Assembly (NCBI RefSeq): GCF_030291135.1
Contig: NZ_CP127409.1
Location: forward strand, 1,736,001-1,800,000
Origin: Rhodanobacter thiooxydans
GTDB taxonomy: Bacteria; Pseudomonadota; Gammaproteobacteria; Xanthomonadales; Rhodanobacteraceae
DNA length: 64,000 bases
Reading direction: 5' to 3'
Position 1 is the stretch's first letter; every line of letters starts with the position of its first letter. A program made the translations under genes and the position numbers. The notes beneath the pieces are model-generated. The model was not told the origin of the DNA, ran no database searches, and saw nothing but the letters and a program-made list of their open reading frames with translations. Shown piece after piece: positions 17,880 through 30,297 of this stretch.

Positions 17880-17930
17880 GCGTCGGCGTGGGTTAAACTT
17901 GCGGTTTCGCCGAAGCCCGGAGCCCGCATC

Positions 17931-18233
17931 ATGTGGTTTGCCATCATCGGAACGGACGTTGCCGACTCGCTGGAGAAGCGCAAGGGCGTGCGCCCGGCGC
18001 ATATCGCGCGCTTGCAGGCGCTGCTGGACGAGGGGCGGCTGTTCGTGGCCGGCGCGTTCCCGGCGATCGAATCGGAAGACCCGGGTCCGGCCGGCTTCAG
18101 CGGCAGCCTGATCTTGGCCGAGTTCCCGTCGCTGGCCGAAGCCCGCGCCTGGGCCGATGCCGACCCCTATGTGGCAGCCGGCGTCTACGCGGAGGTGCAG
18201 ATCAAGCCGTTCCGCAAGGCCTTGCCGGCGTGA
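17931..18233 (+). CDS. YciI-like protein
   Basis: 100 residues of the YciI/dimeric ferredoxin-like family: [29 protein letters not shown] at the N-terminus, with the conserved His of RPAHIARL, then [49 protein letters not shown]. Function is undefined in most bacteria; some members are hydrolases or dehalogenase-like. It overlaps bolA by GTGA, an order often seen in this lineage. Confidence 0.88.
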   Translation: MWFAIIGTDVADSLEKRKGVRPAHIARLQALLDEGRLFVAGAFPAIESEDPGPAGFSGSLILAEFPSLAEARAWADADPYVAAGVYAEVQIKPFRKALPA

Positions 18234-18487
18234 GCGAGGCGATGATCGAACAAATCCGCCAGCGCCTGACCCAGGCCCTGGCACCCACCGAGCTGGAAAT
18301 CGTCGACGAAGGCCACCTGCATGCCGGGCACGCCGGCGAGGGCAGGGGCCATTTCCACGTGCGCATCGTCAGCCCCGCGTTTGCCGGGTTGTTGCCGATC
18401 CGCCGCCACCGTCTGGTTTATGCGGCGCTGGACGGGTTGATGGACAACGGAATCCATGCATTGTCGATCGACGCAAAAAACAAATAG
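18230..18487 (+). CDS. bolA: BolA family protein
   Basis: 85 residues. Contains [53 protein letters not shown] and [10 protein letters not shown], the complete BolA fold with the conserved His residues that coordinate an Fe-S cluster with a monothiol glutaredoxin. BolA proteins act in iron-sulphur handling and as envelope-stress regulators. GTG 18230 overlaps the yciI stop; ATG 18242 is an in-frame alternative. An AT-rich 136-bp space before smc follows. Confidence 0.93.
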   Translation: MSEAMIEQIRQRLTQALAPTELEIVDEGHLHAGHAGEGRGHFHVRIVSPAFAGLLPIRRHRLVYAALDGLMDNGIHALSIDAKNK

Positions 18488-18623
18488 ATTTTAAACAATA
18501 AGTTATATCGAATTCTTCAACTGTTACTTCATGCGGAAACGCGTTGCAGCGCGGCCCCGCGTTTGGCACAGTGCCTTGTCGCCCGGACGGTGCGGGCACT
18601 ACCGATGACCCATTGATGACCGC

Positions 18624-21600
18624 ATGCGCCTGACCACGATCAAACTCGCCGGTTTCAAGTCCTTCGTGGACCCGACCACCCTGCACCTGCCGAGCAACAT
18701 GATTGGCGTGGTCGGCCCGAACGGTTGCGGCAAATCCAACATCATCGACGCGATCCGCTGGGTGATGGGCGAGAGCGCGGCCAGCCGCCTGCGCGGCGAT
18801 TCGCTGACCGACGTGATCTTTTCCGGCTCCAACACGCGCAAGCCGGTGGGGCAGGCCACGGTCGAGCTGATCTTCGACAACGCCGACGGCTCGATCCAGG
18901 GCGAGTACGGCCAGTACGCCGAGATCTCGGTGAAGCGCCAGGTCACCCGCGACGGCCAGTCTGCCTACTTCCTCAACGGTGCGCGCTGCCGCCGCCGCGA
19001 CATCACCGACCTGTTTCTCGGCACCGGCCTCGGCCCGCGCAGCTACTCGATCATCGAGCAGGGCATGATCAGCCAGATCATCGAGGCGCACCCGGAAGAA
19101 CTGCGCACGCACCTGGAAGAGGCCGCCGGCATCTCCAAGTACAAGGAGCGCCGCAAGGAAACCGAGAGCCGCATCAAGGCCACCCGCGAGAACCTCGATC
19201 GCGTACGCGACGTGCGCGACGAGGTGGACAAGCAGCTCGAACACCTGAACCGCCAGGCCCGCGCGGCCGAGCGCTGGAAGGCCTTGAAGGAAGAGCAGAC
19301 GCGCAAGGAAGCCGAGCTGCGCGCGCTGGAATACCGCGGCCTGAAGAGCCAGCATGACGGCGAGGGCGAAGGCCTGTCCGCCGCCGAGATCGAGATCGAG
19401 AAGCAGTTGGCCGGCCAGCGCCAGATCGAGGCGCAGCTGGAGAGCGTGCGCGAGCGCCACACCGACGCCAGCGAGCACCTGAATGCCGTGCAGGCCGAGG
19501 TGTACAAGGTCGGCGCCGAGATCGCCCGGGTCGAGCAGCAGGTTCGCTACAACAAGGAAACCGCCGACCGCCTGCAGCGCGCCCACGGCGACGCCGAGCG
19601 CGAGCATGCCGAACTGGCCGCGCACATCGCCACCGACCGGGAACAGGGCGAGGCGCTGCGCCTGGCGCTGGCCGAAGGCGAACCGAAACTCGAAGCCCTG
19701 CAGCAGTTGCAGGACGACACCGCCGAGGCCCAGCGCAGCACCGAGGCGAAGCTGGCCGACTGGCAGCAGCGCTGGGACAGCCACACCCGCAACGCCGGCG
19801 AATCCAACCGCGCAGCTGAGGTGGAACGCACCAAGCTCAACTACCTCGACCGCCAGGCGATCGACCTGGCGCGCCGACGCGAGGCGCTGGAAGCCGAACA
19901 GAAGGCCACGGACGTGGCCGCGCTGGACGCCGCCGGCCAGCAACTGGTCGATGAACACGACACCCAGCGCGAGCACGTCGAAACGCTCGGCAGCCTGCTC
20001 GACCAGCACAAGTCCAGCCACGAGAAAGTACTGGAGGAAGAGCGCCAGGTGCAGTCGGCGCTGAACGAGGCACGCCAGCAGTTGCAGGCGGCACGCGGCC
20101 GACACGCTTCGCTGGAAGCATTGCAGCACGCCGCACTGGGCCAGGAAGAAAGCGCCGCCAGCGGCTGGCTGGCGCGGCTGGGGCTGGACCGCTCGCGTCG
20201 CCTCGGCGAATCGCTGCAGGTCGAGGCGGGCTGGGAAACCGCGGTGGAAACCGCGCTCAGCGGTTTCCTCGACAGCGTGCTGGTGGATGGCTCGCATGCA
20301 CTCGCCGTCGAATTCAATGCCCTCGAAAACGCCGATGTGGCGCTGCTCGACGCCGCCGACGGCGGTGCCAACACCGCCGGCACGCTGGCCGCCCATGTGC
20401 GCGGGCCCGCCGCGGCGCTGGCGATCCTCGGCCACGTGTTGACCGCCGAATCGCTGGACGACGCGCATCAGCGTGTGGCCTCGCTGTCCGCGCTGGCGCC
20501 GTACCAGTCGGTGATCACCCGCAGCGGCGAATGGCTGGGCCCGGGCTGGGCGCGCGTGCGCCGCGCGCAGGGCAGCCAGGTCGGCGTGCTGGCGCGCGAG
20601 CGCGAGCTGCGCCTGCTCATCGAGCAGGTCGCCACGCTGGAAGCGCAACTGGAGGAAGCCAGCGAACGGCTCGATATGCTGCGCACCAGCAAGTTCGAGA
20701 CCGAGCGCGCGCGCGACGACGCGCAGCGCGAGCTGTACAACGCACACCGCCGCCAGTCAGAGCTGGCCGGCCAGTTGCAGAGCCATCGCGGCAAGCTGGA
20801 AACCGCCCGCGCCCGCGCCGAAAAGGTCAGCGGCGAGCTGGTCGACCTGGCCACGCAGATCGACGAGCTGCAGAAGCAGACCCGCGAGGCGCGTGCCCGA
20901 CTGGACGAGTCGGTCGGCCTGATGGGCGACCAGGAAGACCAGCGTCGCGAGCTGGAAAACGAGCGCCGTGCGCTGCTTGAAGCACGCGAAGAAGCGCGCA
21001 TGAATGCACGCGAGGCCGCCGAGCAGTCGCACTCGCTCGCCTTGGCGCTGGAGTCAAAGCGCTCTTCGCTGAGCTCGCTGGAACAGGCACTTGGCCGCAT
21101 GGACGTCCAGTTGCGCCAGATCGAGGCACGCCGCAACGAAATCGCCGAACAGCTCGCCGCCGGCTCCGACCCGATCGCCGAACTCGAGGCCGAACGGCAG
21201 GCCTGTCTGGATCAGCGCCTGCTGGTCGACAGGCAACTGGTCGAGGCGCGCCGCGCGCTGGAAGACTGCGACGTCGAATTCCGCAAGCTCGAACAGCAGC
21301 GGCATCTGGCGGAGCAGGGCCTGGCCAGCTTGCGCGAAAACCTGGCTGAGAAGCGCCTCGCCGCCCAGGCGCTGCAGCTGCGCGCCGAGCAATTGGCGGC
21401 GGCGATCGCCACGTCCGGCCTGGCACTGGAAACCCTGCTGGCCGAACTGGCCGAGGATATCGACGCGAACCAGTGGCGGTCACAGCTCAACGACATCGGC
21501 CAGAAGATCGCGCGACTGGAGCCGGTGAACCTGGCGGCGATCCAGGAACACGCCGAGCAGAGCGAGCGCAAGACCTACCTGGACAACCAGCTGGCCGACC

Positions 21601-22133
21601 TGGTCAGTGCGATGGAGACGCTGGAAGGCGCGATCAAGAAGATCGACCGCGAGACCCGCCAGCGCTTCAAGGAAACCTTCGACAAGGTCAACGCCGGCGT
21701 GCAGGAACTGTTCCCGCGCCTGTTCGGCGGCGGCCATGCCTACCTGGAACTGACAGGCGACGACCTGCTCAACACCGGCGTGTCGATCATGGCGCGGCCG
21801 CCGGGCAAGCGCGTGTCCAACATCACCCTGCTGTCCGGCGGCGAGAAGGCGCTGACCGCGGTCTCGCTGGTGTTCGCGATCTTCAGCCTCAATCCCGCGC
21901 CGTTCTGCCTGCTCGACGAGGTGGACGCGCCGCTGGACGAGGCGAACGTGGGGCGCTTCTCGAACATGGTGCGCGAGATGAGCGAAAAGGTGCAGTTCAT
22001 CTTCATCAGCCACAACAAGGCGACCATGGAAGCAGCCACCCAGCTGTGCGGCGTGACCATGCGCGAGCCGGGCGTGTCGCGGCTGGTGCAGGTGGACCTG
22101 GCCGAAGCGGCTAAACTGGCAGGCGCTGCCTGA
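18624..22133 (+). CDS. smc: Chromosome segregation protein SMC
   Basis: 1169 residues. The N-terminal ATPase half has Walker A VVGPNGCGKSNIIDAIRWVMGE. Long coiled coils run about 170-500 and 670-1000 around a hinge domain (about 500-650, including LGLDRSRRLGESLQVEAGWE and GEWLGPGWARVRRA). The C-terminal half has the signature NITLLSGGEKALTAVSLVFAI and Walker B FCLLDEVDAPLDEANV. It forms the condensin core that organises the chromosome. zipA follows after 7 bp. SMC rather than MukB is normal for Xanthomonadales. Confidence 0.97.
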   Translation: MRLTTIKLAGFKSFVDPTTLHLPSNMIGVVGPNGCGKSNIIDAIRWVMGESAASRLRGDSLTDVIFSGSNTRKPVGQATVELIFDNADGSIQGEYGQYAEISVKRQVTRDGQSAYFLNGARCRRRDITDLFLGTGLGPRSYSIIEQGMISQIIEAHPEELRTHLEEAAGISKYKERRKETESRIKATRENLDRVRDVRDEVDKQLEHLNRQARAAERWKALKEEQTRKEAELRALEYRGLKSQHDGEGEGLSAAEIEIEKQLAGQRQIEAQLESVRERHTDASEHLNAVQAEVYKVGAEIARVEQQVRYNKETADRLQRAHGDAEREHAELAAHIATDREQGEALRLALAEGEPKLEALQQLQDDTAEAQRSTEAKLADWQQRWDSHTRNAGESNRAAEVERTKLNYLDRQAIDLARRREALEAEQKATDVAALDAAGQQLVDEHDTQREHVETLGSLLDQHKSSHEKVLEEERQVQSALNEARQQLQAARGRHASLEALQHAALGQEESAASGWLARLGLDRSRRLGESLQVEAGWETAVETALSGFLDSVLVDGSHALAVEFNALENADVALLDAADGGANTAGTLAAHVRGPAAALAILGHVLTAESLDDAHQRVASLSALAPYQSVITRSGEWLGPGWARVRRAQGSQVGVLARERELRLLIEQVATLEAQLEEASERLDMLRTSKFETERARDDAQRELYNAHRRQSELAGQLQSHRGKLETARARAEKVSGELVDLATQIDELQKQTREARARLDESVGLMGDQEDQRRELENERRALLEAREEARMNAREAAEQSHSLALALESKRSSLSSLEQALGRMDVQLRQIEARRNEIAEQLAAGSDPIAELEAERQACLDQRLLVDRQLVEARRALEDCDVEFRKLEQQRHLAEQGLASLRENLAEKRLAAQALQLRAEQLAAAIATSGLALETLLAELAEDIDANQWRSQLNDIGQKIARLEPVNLAAIQEHAEQSERKTYLDNQLADLVSAMETLEGAIKKIDRETRQRFKETFDKVNAGVQELFPRLFGGGHAYLELTGDDLLNTGVSIMARPPGKRVSNITLLSGGEKALTAVSLVFAIFSLNPAPFCLLDEVDAPLDEANVGRFSNMVREMSEKVQFIFISHNKATMEAATQLCGVTMREPGVSRLVQVDLAEAAKLAGAA

Positions 22134-22140
22134 GGAACCC

Positions 22141-23130
22141 ATGATGACGCTGCAACCCGTGCTTGCCTTTGCCTGGAACCCCGCCGTCGGCATTCCGCTG
22201 CTGATCGTCGGGGTGATCGTGCTGGCGCTGATCTGGCTGTTCGGCCAGCCGAAGAAGGAGCAGGGCAGGCGCCGGGTCGTGCCGGATCAGCATGCCGGCG
22301 AGCGTCGCGAGCCCACCTTGGGCGAGCCGGGCGGCGATCCCGTCTCGAACGATCTCTTCATTGGCGGTGATGCCGGCCCGCAGCAGGGCGAACTGGAGGT
22401 TGGCCTGCGCGAGGAACTCGAACGGCTGGGTGCCACGCTGTCCGGCGAACGTACCAAGACTTCCATGCCCGCTGCACCCAGGGCCAAGCCCAGGCAGCAG
22501 CCCAAGCTGGCCGATCATGTCGCCTCGATCATCGACGCCTTGCGCGCGCCCAGTTCCAGCGAGCCGACAGCACCGGACGTGCCGCCCGCTGCGGAGGAAA
22601 TTCCTGCGCCGGCAATGTCGGCGACGGCTGCAACGACTGCTACGCCACCGCGCTCGGATCTTGGCCGGCGTCCGCCCCAGTTGCCGGTGGAGCGCATCGT
22701 CACGCTATTCGTGGTGGCCCGCGACGGAGCGCGCTTCCATGGCCCGGATCTGGTCGTGGCCGCCGAGAAGGCCGGCCTGGAATTCGGCGACATGGGCATC
22801 TACCACCGCCTGGTCGACGGCAAGCGCGAGCTGGGGCCGATCTTCAGCGTCGCCAACATGCTCAAGCCGGGCAATTTCGACTTGGCGCGGCTGGATACCT
22901 TGCACACGCTCGGGGTGAGCTTCTTCATGACCCTGCCGGCGCCGCTGCCCGCGCTGGATGCCTGGGACGCGATGCTGCCCACCGCGCAGCGCCTGGCCGA
23001 ATTGCTGGATGGCCAGGTGCTCGATGAAGAGCGCAACGCGCTCGGGCGCCAGCGCATTGCCCACATCCGCGATCAGCTGCGCGGCTGGGACCGCGATCAC
23101 GAAGGCAAGGAAATCATCTTCGGGCGTTGA
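22141..23130 (+). CDS. zipA: Cell division protein ZipA
   Basis: 329 residues. An N-terminal membrane anchor (about residues 14-33, VGIPLLIVGVIVLALIWLFG), a charged and proline/alanine-rich linker (about 35-180), and the C-terminal FtsZ-binding domain (about 183-325, ERIVTLFVVARDGARFHGPDL, MGIYHRLVDG, FSVANMLKPGNFDL). It tethers FtsZ to the inner membrane. GAGGAA precedes the start. In many gammaproteobacteria ligA comes next; here a convergent msrA follows instead. Confidence 0.95.
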   Translation: MMTLQPVLAFAWNPAVGIPLLIVGVIVLALIWLFGQPKKEQGRRRVVPDQHAGERREPTLGEPGGDPVSNDLFIGGDAGPQQGELEVGLREELERLGATLSGERTKTSMPAAPRAKPRQQPKLADHVASIIDALRAPSSSEPTAPDVPPAAEEIPAPAMSATAATTATPPRSDLGRRPPQLPVERIVTLFVVARDGARFHGPDLVVAAEKAGLEFGDMGIYHRLVDGKRELGPIFSVANMLKPGNFDLARLDTLHTLGVSFFMTLPAPLPALDAWDAMLPTAQRLAELLDGQVLDEERNALGRQRIAHIRDQLRGWDRDHEGKEIIFGR

Positions 23131-23139
23131 TATCCGGGG

Positions 23140-23649
23140 TCAGCCAGCCGCGTGGCGGCGCGGCAGTTTCCAGCCCGGCCGGATGAAGTGGCAGGTGTAA
23201 CCATCGGGATAGCGTTCCAGGTAATCCTGGTGCTCCGGCTCGGCCTCCCAGAAATCACCAGCCGGCGCCACCTCCGTCACCACCTTGCCGGGCCACAGGC
23301 CCGAGGCATCCACGTCGGCGATGGCGTCCTCCGCGATCCGCTTCTGCTCCTCCGACGCATAGAAGATCGCCGAGCGGTACGAGCTACCGCGGTCGTTGCC
23401 CTGTCGGTTCGGCGTGGATGGATCGTGGATCTGGAAGAAGAATTCCAGCAGCGTGCGATAGCTTATCCGTGCCGGATCGAACATGATTTCGATCGCCTCG
23501 GCATGGCTGCCATGGTTTCGATAGGTGGCGTTCGGCACGTCGCCGCCGCTGTAGCCGACCTGGGTCGAGACGACCCCGTCCTGGCGGCGGATCAGGTCCT
23601 GCATGCCCCAGAAGCAGCCGCCGGCCAGGATGGCGCGTTCGGTACTCAT
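23140..23649 (-). CDS. msrA: Peptide methionine-S-sulfoxide reductase MsrA
   Basis: 169 residues. The catalytic GCFWG ([17 protein letters not shown]) is near the N-terminus, and [27 protein letters not shown] and [23 protein letters not shown] are family signatures. It repairs oxidised methionine. It is second in an msrB-msrA pair joined by an ATGA overlap, so both stereoisomers of Met sulfoxide are reduced by a single transcription unit. There is no signal peptide; cytoplasmic. Confidence 0.96.
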   Translation of the reverse strand: MSTERAILAGGCFWGMQDLIRRQDGVVSTQVGYSGGDVPNATYRNHGSHAEAIEIMFDPARISYRTLLEFFFQIHDPSTPNRQGNDRGSSYRSAIFYASEEQKRIAEDAIADVDASGLWPGKVVTEVAPAGDFWEAEPEHQDYLERYPDGYTCHFIRPGWKLPRRHAAG

Positions 23650-24095
23650 CGCACGTCCTCCACCTGGTCCAGGTAATCGCTGTAGCCTTCGGCCTCCATG
23701 TCGTCGCGATGGACGAAGCGCAACGAGGCCGAGTTGATGCAGTAGCGCAGGCCGCCGCGATCAGCCGGGCCATCGGGGAAAACGTGGCCGAGGTGGCTGT
23801 CGCCATGCACCGAGCGCACCTCGGTGCGGATCATGCCGTGCGAGGCGTCGCGCAGTTCGTTGACGTGGGCAGGCTCGATCGGCCGGGTGAAGCTCGGCCA
23901 GCCGCAGCCCGATTCGAATTTGTCGGACGAGGCAAACAACGGCTCTCCGGACACGACATCCACATAGATGCCCGGCTCCCGGTTGTGCAGGTATTCGCCG
24001 GTGCCGGGACGCTCCGTGCCGCTTTGCTGGGTCACCCGGTACTGCTCGGGGCTGAGCTGCGACAATGCATCGGGATTCCTGCTGTAGCGTGGCAT
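23646..24095 (-). CDS. msrB: Peptide methionine-R-sulfoxide reductase MsrB
   Basis: 149 residues. Contains [49 protein letters not shown] and the catalytic [12 protein letters not shown]. The two zinc-binding CxxC pairs of many MsrB proteins are not evident, so this is the zinc-free subclass. First gene of the msrB-msrA unit. Confidence 0.96.
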   Translation of the reverse strand: MPRYSRNPDALSQLSPEQYRVTQQSGTERPGTGEYLHNREPGIYVDVVSGEPLFASSDKFESGCGWPSFTRPIEPAHVNELRDASHGMIRTEVRSVHGDSHLGHVFPDGPADRGGLRYCINSASLRFVHRDDMEAEGYSDYLDQVEDVR

Positions 24096-24993
24096 GGCGG
24101 GCCTCCTCCGGTTCGTTTCCAGTGCGATGAAGATGGCTGTCGCCGCGTCGATATCAAGCCCGGCGCCGCACGCACGTAGAGCAGGGTAGCTCAGCGGATC
24201 CTCAGTCGTACGCCTCGCGCAGGACAGACGTGCCTGCTTGCAGCCTTGTCACCACAAGCGCATGTTGCGTGAGCGGCAGGCTCGACTGGCTAGGGCGTGG
24301 CCCAGGCGATTGCTCGTCCAGCCGGCCATTCATCCGGCAACGTGCCGAGATCGCGACGATGCTGCCGCCATAACAGTCGTGCGACACTCTGAGGGATTTA
24401 CCAGAGACATACGGGGTTGTATTTGGGCGCTTTCACAATCTATTTGTAATTTTACATAATATACATTATGCGAAATTATAGATGGTGGTATCGATACTCC
24501 GGCAAGATCAGTTCGACTGCGTATTACCCGTGGATCCGCGCCCGGTGCCCTGTCGCGTGCCTTGCCTGTGTCTGCCTGATTTGACGAAGCCAGTCGTAGC
24601 CGTCCTCGGGTTGCAGGTCAGGATTGACATGTGTGCTGCGTGGCGTTGCGGCCCGATGTGCGGCGTGGGCGCCTTCGAATCGGCTACCCGGGTGTTGCCA
24701 CAAGTTGCTGAAGTGACGCTTCATACTGATAGCCCTCGGCGAGGAATGGAATGGACCGGACCGACCAATCTGGATCAGACAACGTACGCCGGCCTGTTTG
24801 CACGACCACAGAATCGGGGCTGCGGCGCGGCAGGTAAACAGCATGCGGGCGATCGCTCCGTTTCCGCACGAGAACGAAGTCGGTGCCGGATGATCGTTCG
24901 CCCAGGGAAACTGACAGGTCATCAGTCAGGGGTTTTGCAGGGAATGGTCGATGACCATGTAGCTGCCCAACGCACATCCGGCTGCACGGATCC
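24096..24993. other. Gene-poor terminus region around dif
   Basis: About 900 bp without a convincing gene on either strand. The open frames that exist are short, have unusual composition and lack recognisable domains. The stretch around 24430-24480 is strongly AT-rich and contains the dif site; the rest may be decayed mobile DNA, as often accumulates beside dif. Confidence 0.6.
24449..24476 (-). other. dif site for XerC/XerD chromosome dimer resolution
   Basis: 28 bp. Read on the minus strand: XerC arm ATTTCGCATAA, central TGTATA, XerD arm TTATGTAAAAT. Against the E. coli dif sequence as I know it, 24 of 28 positions match, including an unbroken run of 19 over the inner arms and centre. This marks the replication terminus. 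Confidence 0.93.
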
Positions 24994-25536
24994 ATGGGCA
25001 AGTCACTATTCACGCTGCTGCTTCTGGCTTTCGGCCTGGCCGGGATCGTGCCCGCGAGCACCCGCGCGGCGACGCTGTACGGCGGCGACTATGCCCGGAT
25101 CGGCGTGCCCGATCTGGCGCAAGCCGTGGCTTTTTTCCAGAACGCCCTGGATTGCCGCCTGATCGGCCCGGATTCCGCAACTGCCCTGGCCTCGCCAGGT
25201 GGAGTGCCGGCGTCCCGCCTGATGTCCTGTGATGCGGGCTCGGTCATCGAGCTGTTCGACAATCGCGGCAGCTCACCCTCTTCCGTGTCGCGCCCGGCTG
25301 TTCGGCCGTTGCAGTTTGTTTCGGATGACGTGCTGCATGCCGGGCAATGGCTGCAGCACGACGGCGCCAGCGTCACCGGCACGCCGCACCGGATGGCATC
25401 CGGCCCGCTGGCCGGCCGCATGGTGCTGGATTTCGTGGCACCTTGGGGGCTTCGTCTGCAATTGATCGGCAGCCATCGCCATGCACCTGCCGGGAGCACG
25501 CTGGCCACAGTCGATGCCCAGTTCGACGGCGACTGA
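24994..25536 (+). CDS. Exported VOC/glyoxalase-like protein
   Basis: 180 residues. The signal peptide (MGKSLFTLLLLAFGLAGIVPASTRAA) is followed by one VOC module: DYARIGVPDLAQAVAFFQNALDCRLIG, FVSDDVLHAGQWLQHDGASVTG, RMVLDFVAPWGLRLQLI. Such modules normally bind a metal and pair up; here only one is present and the metal ligands are not obvious. Export to the periplasm is unusual for the family. Function unknown. It converges on tadA. Confidence 0.75.
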   Translation: MGKSLFTLLLLAFGLAGIVPASTRAATLYGGDYARIGVPDLAQAVAFFQNALDCRLIGPDSATALASPGGVPASRLMSCDAGSVIELFDNRGSSPSSVSRPAVRPLQFVSDDVLHAGQWLQHDGASVTGTPHRMASGPLAGRMVLDFVAPWGLRLQLIGSHRHAPAGSTLATVDAQFDGD

Positions 25537-25539
25537 TGC

Positions 25540-26106
<567 letters not shown>

Positions 26107-27684
26107 CTACTCCCACTCGATCGTGGCCGGTGGCTTGCCGCTGATGTCATAGACAACACGAGAAACACCACGCAACTCATTGATAATACGGTTTGAAACC
26201 TTGCCAAGAAACTCGTACGGCAGGTGTGCCCAGTGCGCGGTCATGAAGTCGATGGTCTCCACCGCGCGCAGCGCGATCACCCATTCGTAGGCACGCGCGT
26301 CGCCGACCACGCCGACTGATTTCACTGGCAGGAACACCGCGAACGCCTGGCTGGTCCGGTCGTACAGGTCGGCCTTGCGCAACTCGTCGATGAAGATCGC
26401 ATCGGCCTGGGCCAGCAGTTCGGCGTATTCGCGCTTCACCTCGCCCAGGATGCGCACGCCCAGGCCCGGGCCGGGGAACGGATGGCGATAGACCATCGCC
26501 CGCGGCAGGCCGAGTTCCACGCCGATCCGGCGCACCTCGTCCTTGAACAGTTCGCGCAGCGGCTCGACCAGCTTGAGCTTCATGTGCGCCGGCAGGCCGC
26601 CGACGTTGTGATGGCTCTTGATGACGTGGGCCTTGCCGGTCTTGCTGCCGGCCGACTCGATCACGTCGGGGTAGATCGTGCCTTGCGCCAGCCATTTCAC
26701 CTGGCTGCCATCGGCGGTGATCCTGCTCGACTCCTCGTCGAAGATCTCCACGAACAGGCCGCCGATGATCTTGCGCTTGGCTTCGGGATCGGCCACGCCG
26801 GCGAGCGCCTGGAAGTAGCGATCGGCCGCGTTCACACGGATCACCTTGACGCCCATGTGCTCGGCCATGGTGGCCATCACCTGGTCGCCTTCCTGCCAGC
26901 GCAGCAGGCCGGTGTCGACGAACACGCAGGTCAGCCGGTCGCCGATCGCCTTGTGCAGCAAGGCGGCGACCACCGAGGAATCGACGCCACCGGACAGGCC
27001 CAGCAGTACGTGGTCGTCGCCGACCTGGGCGCGCACGCGGGCGATCTGGTCGTCGATGATGTTGGCCGCGGTCCACAGCGTCTTGCAGCCGCAGATCTCG
27101 GTGATGAAACGCTTCAGCAGCGCCTCGCCCTGCTTCGTGTGCGTCACTTCCGGGTGGAACTGCACGCCGTACCAGCGCTTGGCCTCGTTCTCCATTACCG
27201 CAACCGGGATGCGGTCGGTGCTGCCGGTGACGACGAAGCCCGGCGGCGCTTTCGACACGTGGTCGCCGTGGCTCATCCAGACATCCAGCTTGTGCTCGCC
27301 CGGATGATCGGTGAGGCCGTCGAACAGGCGGCTGGGCGTCACGATGTCCACGCTGGCGTGGCCGAATTCGCGGGCGTCCGCCGCTTCCGTGGCGCCACCC
27401 AGCTGGGCGGCCAGGGTCTGCATGCCGTAGCAGATGCCGAGGATCGGCAGGCCGGCGTCGAACACCTGCTGCGGCGCCTCCGGCGCGCCTTCGAGCGTGG
27501 TGGACTCCGGGCCACCGGACAGGATGAACCCCTTCGCACCGAAGGCAGCGATCTCGGCCGGATCGTGATCCCAGGCCCAGATCTCGCAGTACACGCCCAG
27601 CTCGCGCACGCGTCGCGCGATCAACTGGGTGTATTGCGCACCGAAGTCGAGGATCAGGATCTTGTCGGAGTGGATGTTGGTCAT
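26107..27684 (-). CDS. guaA: GMP synthase, glutamine-hydrolysing
   Basis: 525 residues, converting XMP to GMP. The class I glutaminase domain (1-about 200) has [28 protein letters not shown] with the nucleophilic Cys, and the His/Glu of QFHPEVTHT. The ATP-pyrophosphatase domain has [17 protein letters not shown], and the C-terminal dimerisation domain ends KPPATIEWE. Start 27684 is supported by the conserved [12 protein letters not shown]; the longer frame upstream is repeat DNA. Separate from guaB by a 130-bp repeat-bearing gap. Confidence 0.97.
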   Translation of the reverse strand: MTNIHSDKILILDFGAQYTQLIARRVRELGVYCEIWAWDHDPAEIAAFGAKGFILSGGPESTTLEGAPEAPQQVFDAGLPILGICYGMQTLAAQLGGATEAADAREFGHASVDIVTPSRLFDGLTDHPGEHKLDVWMSHGDHVSKAPPGFVVTGSTDRIPVAVMENEAKRWYGVQFHPEVTHTKQGEALLKRFITEICGCKTLWTAANIIDDQIARVRAQVGDDHVLLGLSGGVDSSVVAALLHKAIGDRLTCVFVDTGLLRWQEGDQVMATMAEHMGVKVIRVNAADRYFQALAGVADPEAKRKIIGGLFVEIFDEESSRITADGSQVKWLAQGTIYPDVIESAGSKTGKAHVIKSHHNVGGLPAHMKLKLVEPLRELFKDEVRRIGVELGLPRAMVYRHPFPGPGLGVRILGEVKREYAELLAQADAIFIDELRKADLYDRTSQAFAVFLPVKSVGVVGDARAYEWVIALRAVETIDFMTAHWAHLPYEFLGKVSNRIINELRGVSRVVYDISGKPPATIEWE

Positions 27685-27694
27685 TGCATGGCCA

Positions 27695-27810
27695 GGAATC
27701 GGGAATGGGAAGTCGGGAATGGAGGAGCCAGCTCTCGCCGCACCCGACACATGCGGGATGCGCAGGATCGGGGGATCTGCTTCAGACGATTCCCGATCCT
27801 CCATTCCCGG
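27695..27810. repeat. Imperfect inverted repeats of the TCCCGATTCCC type between guaB and guaA
   Basis: CGGGAATGGAGGA (27714-27726) is matched by its inverse at 27797-27809, with further GGAATCGGGAATGG (27695-27708) and GATTCCCGAT copies. Short intergenic elements of this wording are frequent in Xanthomonadales. Confidence 0.6.
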
Positions 27811-27813
27811 CAA

Positions 27814-29298
<1,485 letters not shown>

Positions 29299-29360
29299 TT
29301 ATACGCGCCCTGCCGGGATGCTCGCCAGACGTGCGGCTGAATGCAGTGGCAACCGACGGC

Positions 29361-30230
29361 TCAGGCGACCCGGTACGGTGCGGTGTGCGCCTCGGCCGCT
29401 TCCAGCGTGTTCTCCATCAGCGTGGCCACCGTCATCGGGCCGACACCGCCGGGCACCGGGGTGATCCAGCTGGCGCGTTCGGCGGCCGGGGCGAACTCCA
29501 CGTCGCCGACCAGGCGACCGTCGTCGAGCCGGTTGATGCCGACGTCGATCACCACGGCGCCGGGTTTGATCCACTCGCCCTTGACCAGTCCCGGCTTGCC
29601 CGCCGCGACGATCATGATGTCGGCCTGGCGCACATGGCTTTCCAGGTCACGGGTGAACTTGTGGCAGCAGGTGGTGGTGCAACCGGCGATCAGCAGCTCC
29701 AGCACCAGCGGGCGACCCACGTGGTTGGACACGCCGATCACCACCGCGTGCTGGCCGCGCACCGGGCGGTCGGTGTGCCCGAGCAGGGTCATCACACCCT
29801 TGGGCGTGCACGGGCGCAGGCCGAAACGGCGCAGGGCCAGTCGCCCCACGTTGATCGCCTGGAAACCGTCGACATCCTTGTTCGGGTCGATGCGATCGAC
29901 CAGCGCGTCCTCGTCGATATGTGCCGGCAGCGGCGACTGCACCAGGATGCCGTGCACGTCCGGGTCGGCATTGAGCCGGTCGATCAGGGCGAACAGTTCT
30001 TCCTGGGTGGTGTCGGGCGGCAGGTCGTAGCCGAACGAGCGGAAGCCCACCTGCTGGCAGGCCTTGCGCTTGTTGCGCACGTAGACCGCCGAGGCCGCAT
30101 CGCTGCCGACCAGCACCACTGCCAGCCCCGGTGCGGGCAGACCTTGCGCCACCCTCGCGGCGACGCGCACGCCAACACGCTCCAGCAATTCCTGTGCGAT
30201 GCGTTTGCCGTCAAGGATGCGTGCGTTCAT
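29361..30230 (-). CDS. folD: Bifunctional methylenetetrahydrofolate dehydrogenase/cyclohydrolase
   Basis: 289 residues. Interconverts 5,10-methylene- and 10-formyl-tetrahydrofolate, feeding purine and formyl-Met synthesis. Landmarks are [14 protein letters not shown] with the catalytic Lys, [26 protein letters not shown], and the NADP motif [18 protein letters not shown]. Close to guaB on the same strand, fitting a one-carbon/purine neighbourhood, although each has its own likely promoter. Confidence 0.96.
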   Translation of the reverse strand: MNARILDGKRIAQELLERVGVRVAARVAQGLPAPGLAVVLVGSDAASAVYVRNKRKACQQVGFRSFGYDLPPDTTQEELFALIDRLNADPDVHGILVQSPLPAHIDEDALVDRIDPNKDVDGFQAINVGRLALRRFGLRPCTPKGVMTLLGHTDRPVRGQHAVVIGVSNHVGRPLVLELLIAGCTTTCCHKFTRDLESHVRQADIMIVAAGKPGLVKGEWIKPGAVVIDVGINRLDDGRLVGDVEFAPAAERASWITPVPGGVGPMTVATLMENTLEAAEAHTAPYRVA

Positions 30231-30297
30231 GGGAATACCCGGGTGTAAAGTCGGTCATTATCCGGGCTTGGCCTGATGCGCACAAACGGAACGCTGC

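Noticed and set aside
24180..24260. tRNA-like phrase GGGTAGCTCAGCGG
   Set aside because: Only the D-arm wording is present. No anticodon stem, T-arm GGTTCGAAT or acceptor pairing follows.
24684..24922. Minus-strand frame with a faint Fic-like phrase (SFSCGNGAIARML)
   Set aside because: The essential His and the acidic/Arg positions of the Fic motif are missing and nothing else in the frame resembles the family; at best a decayed fragment.
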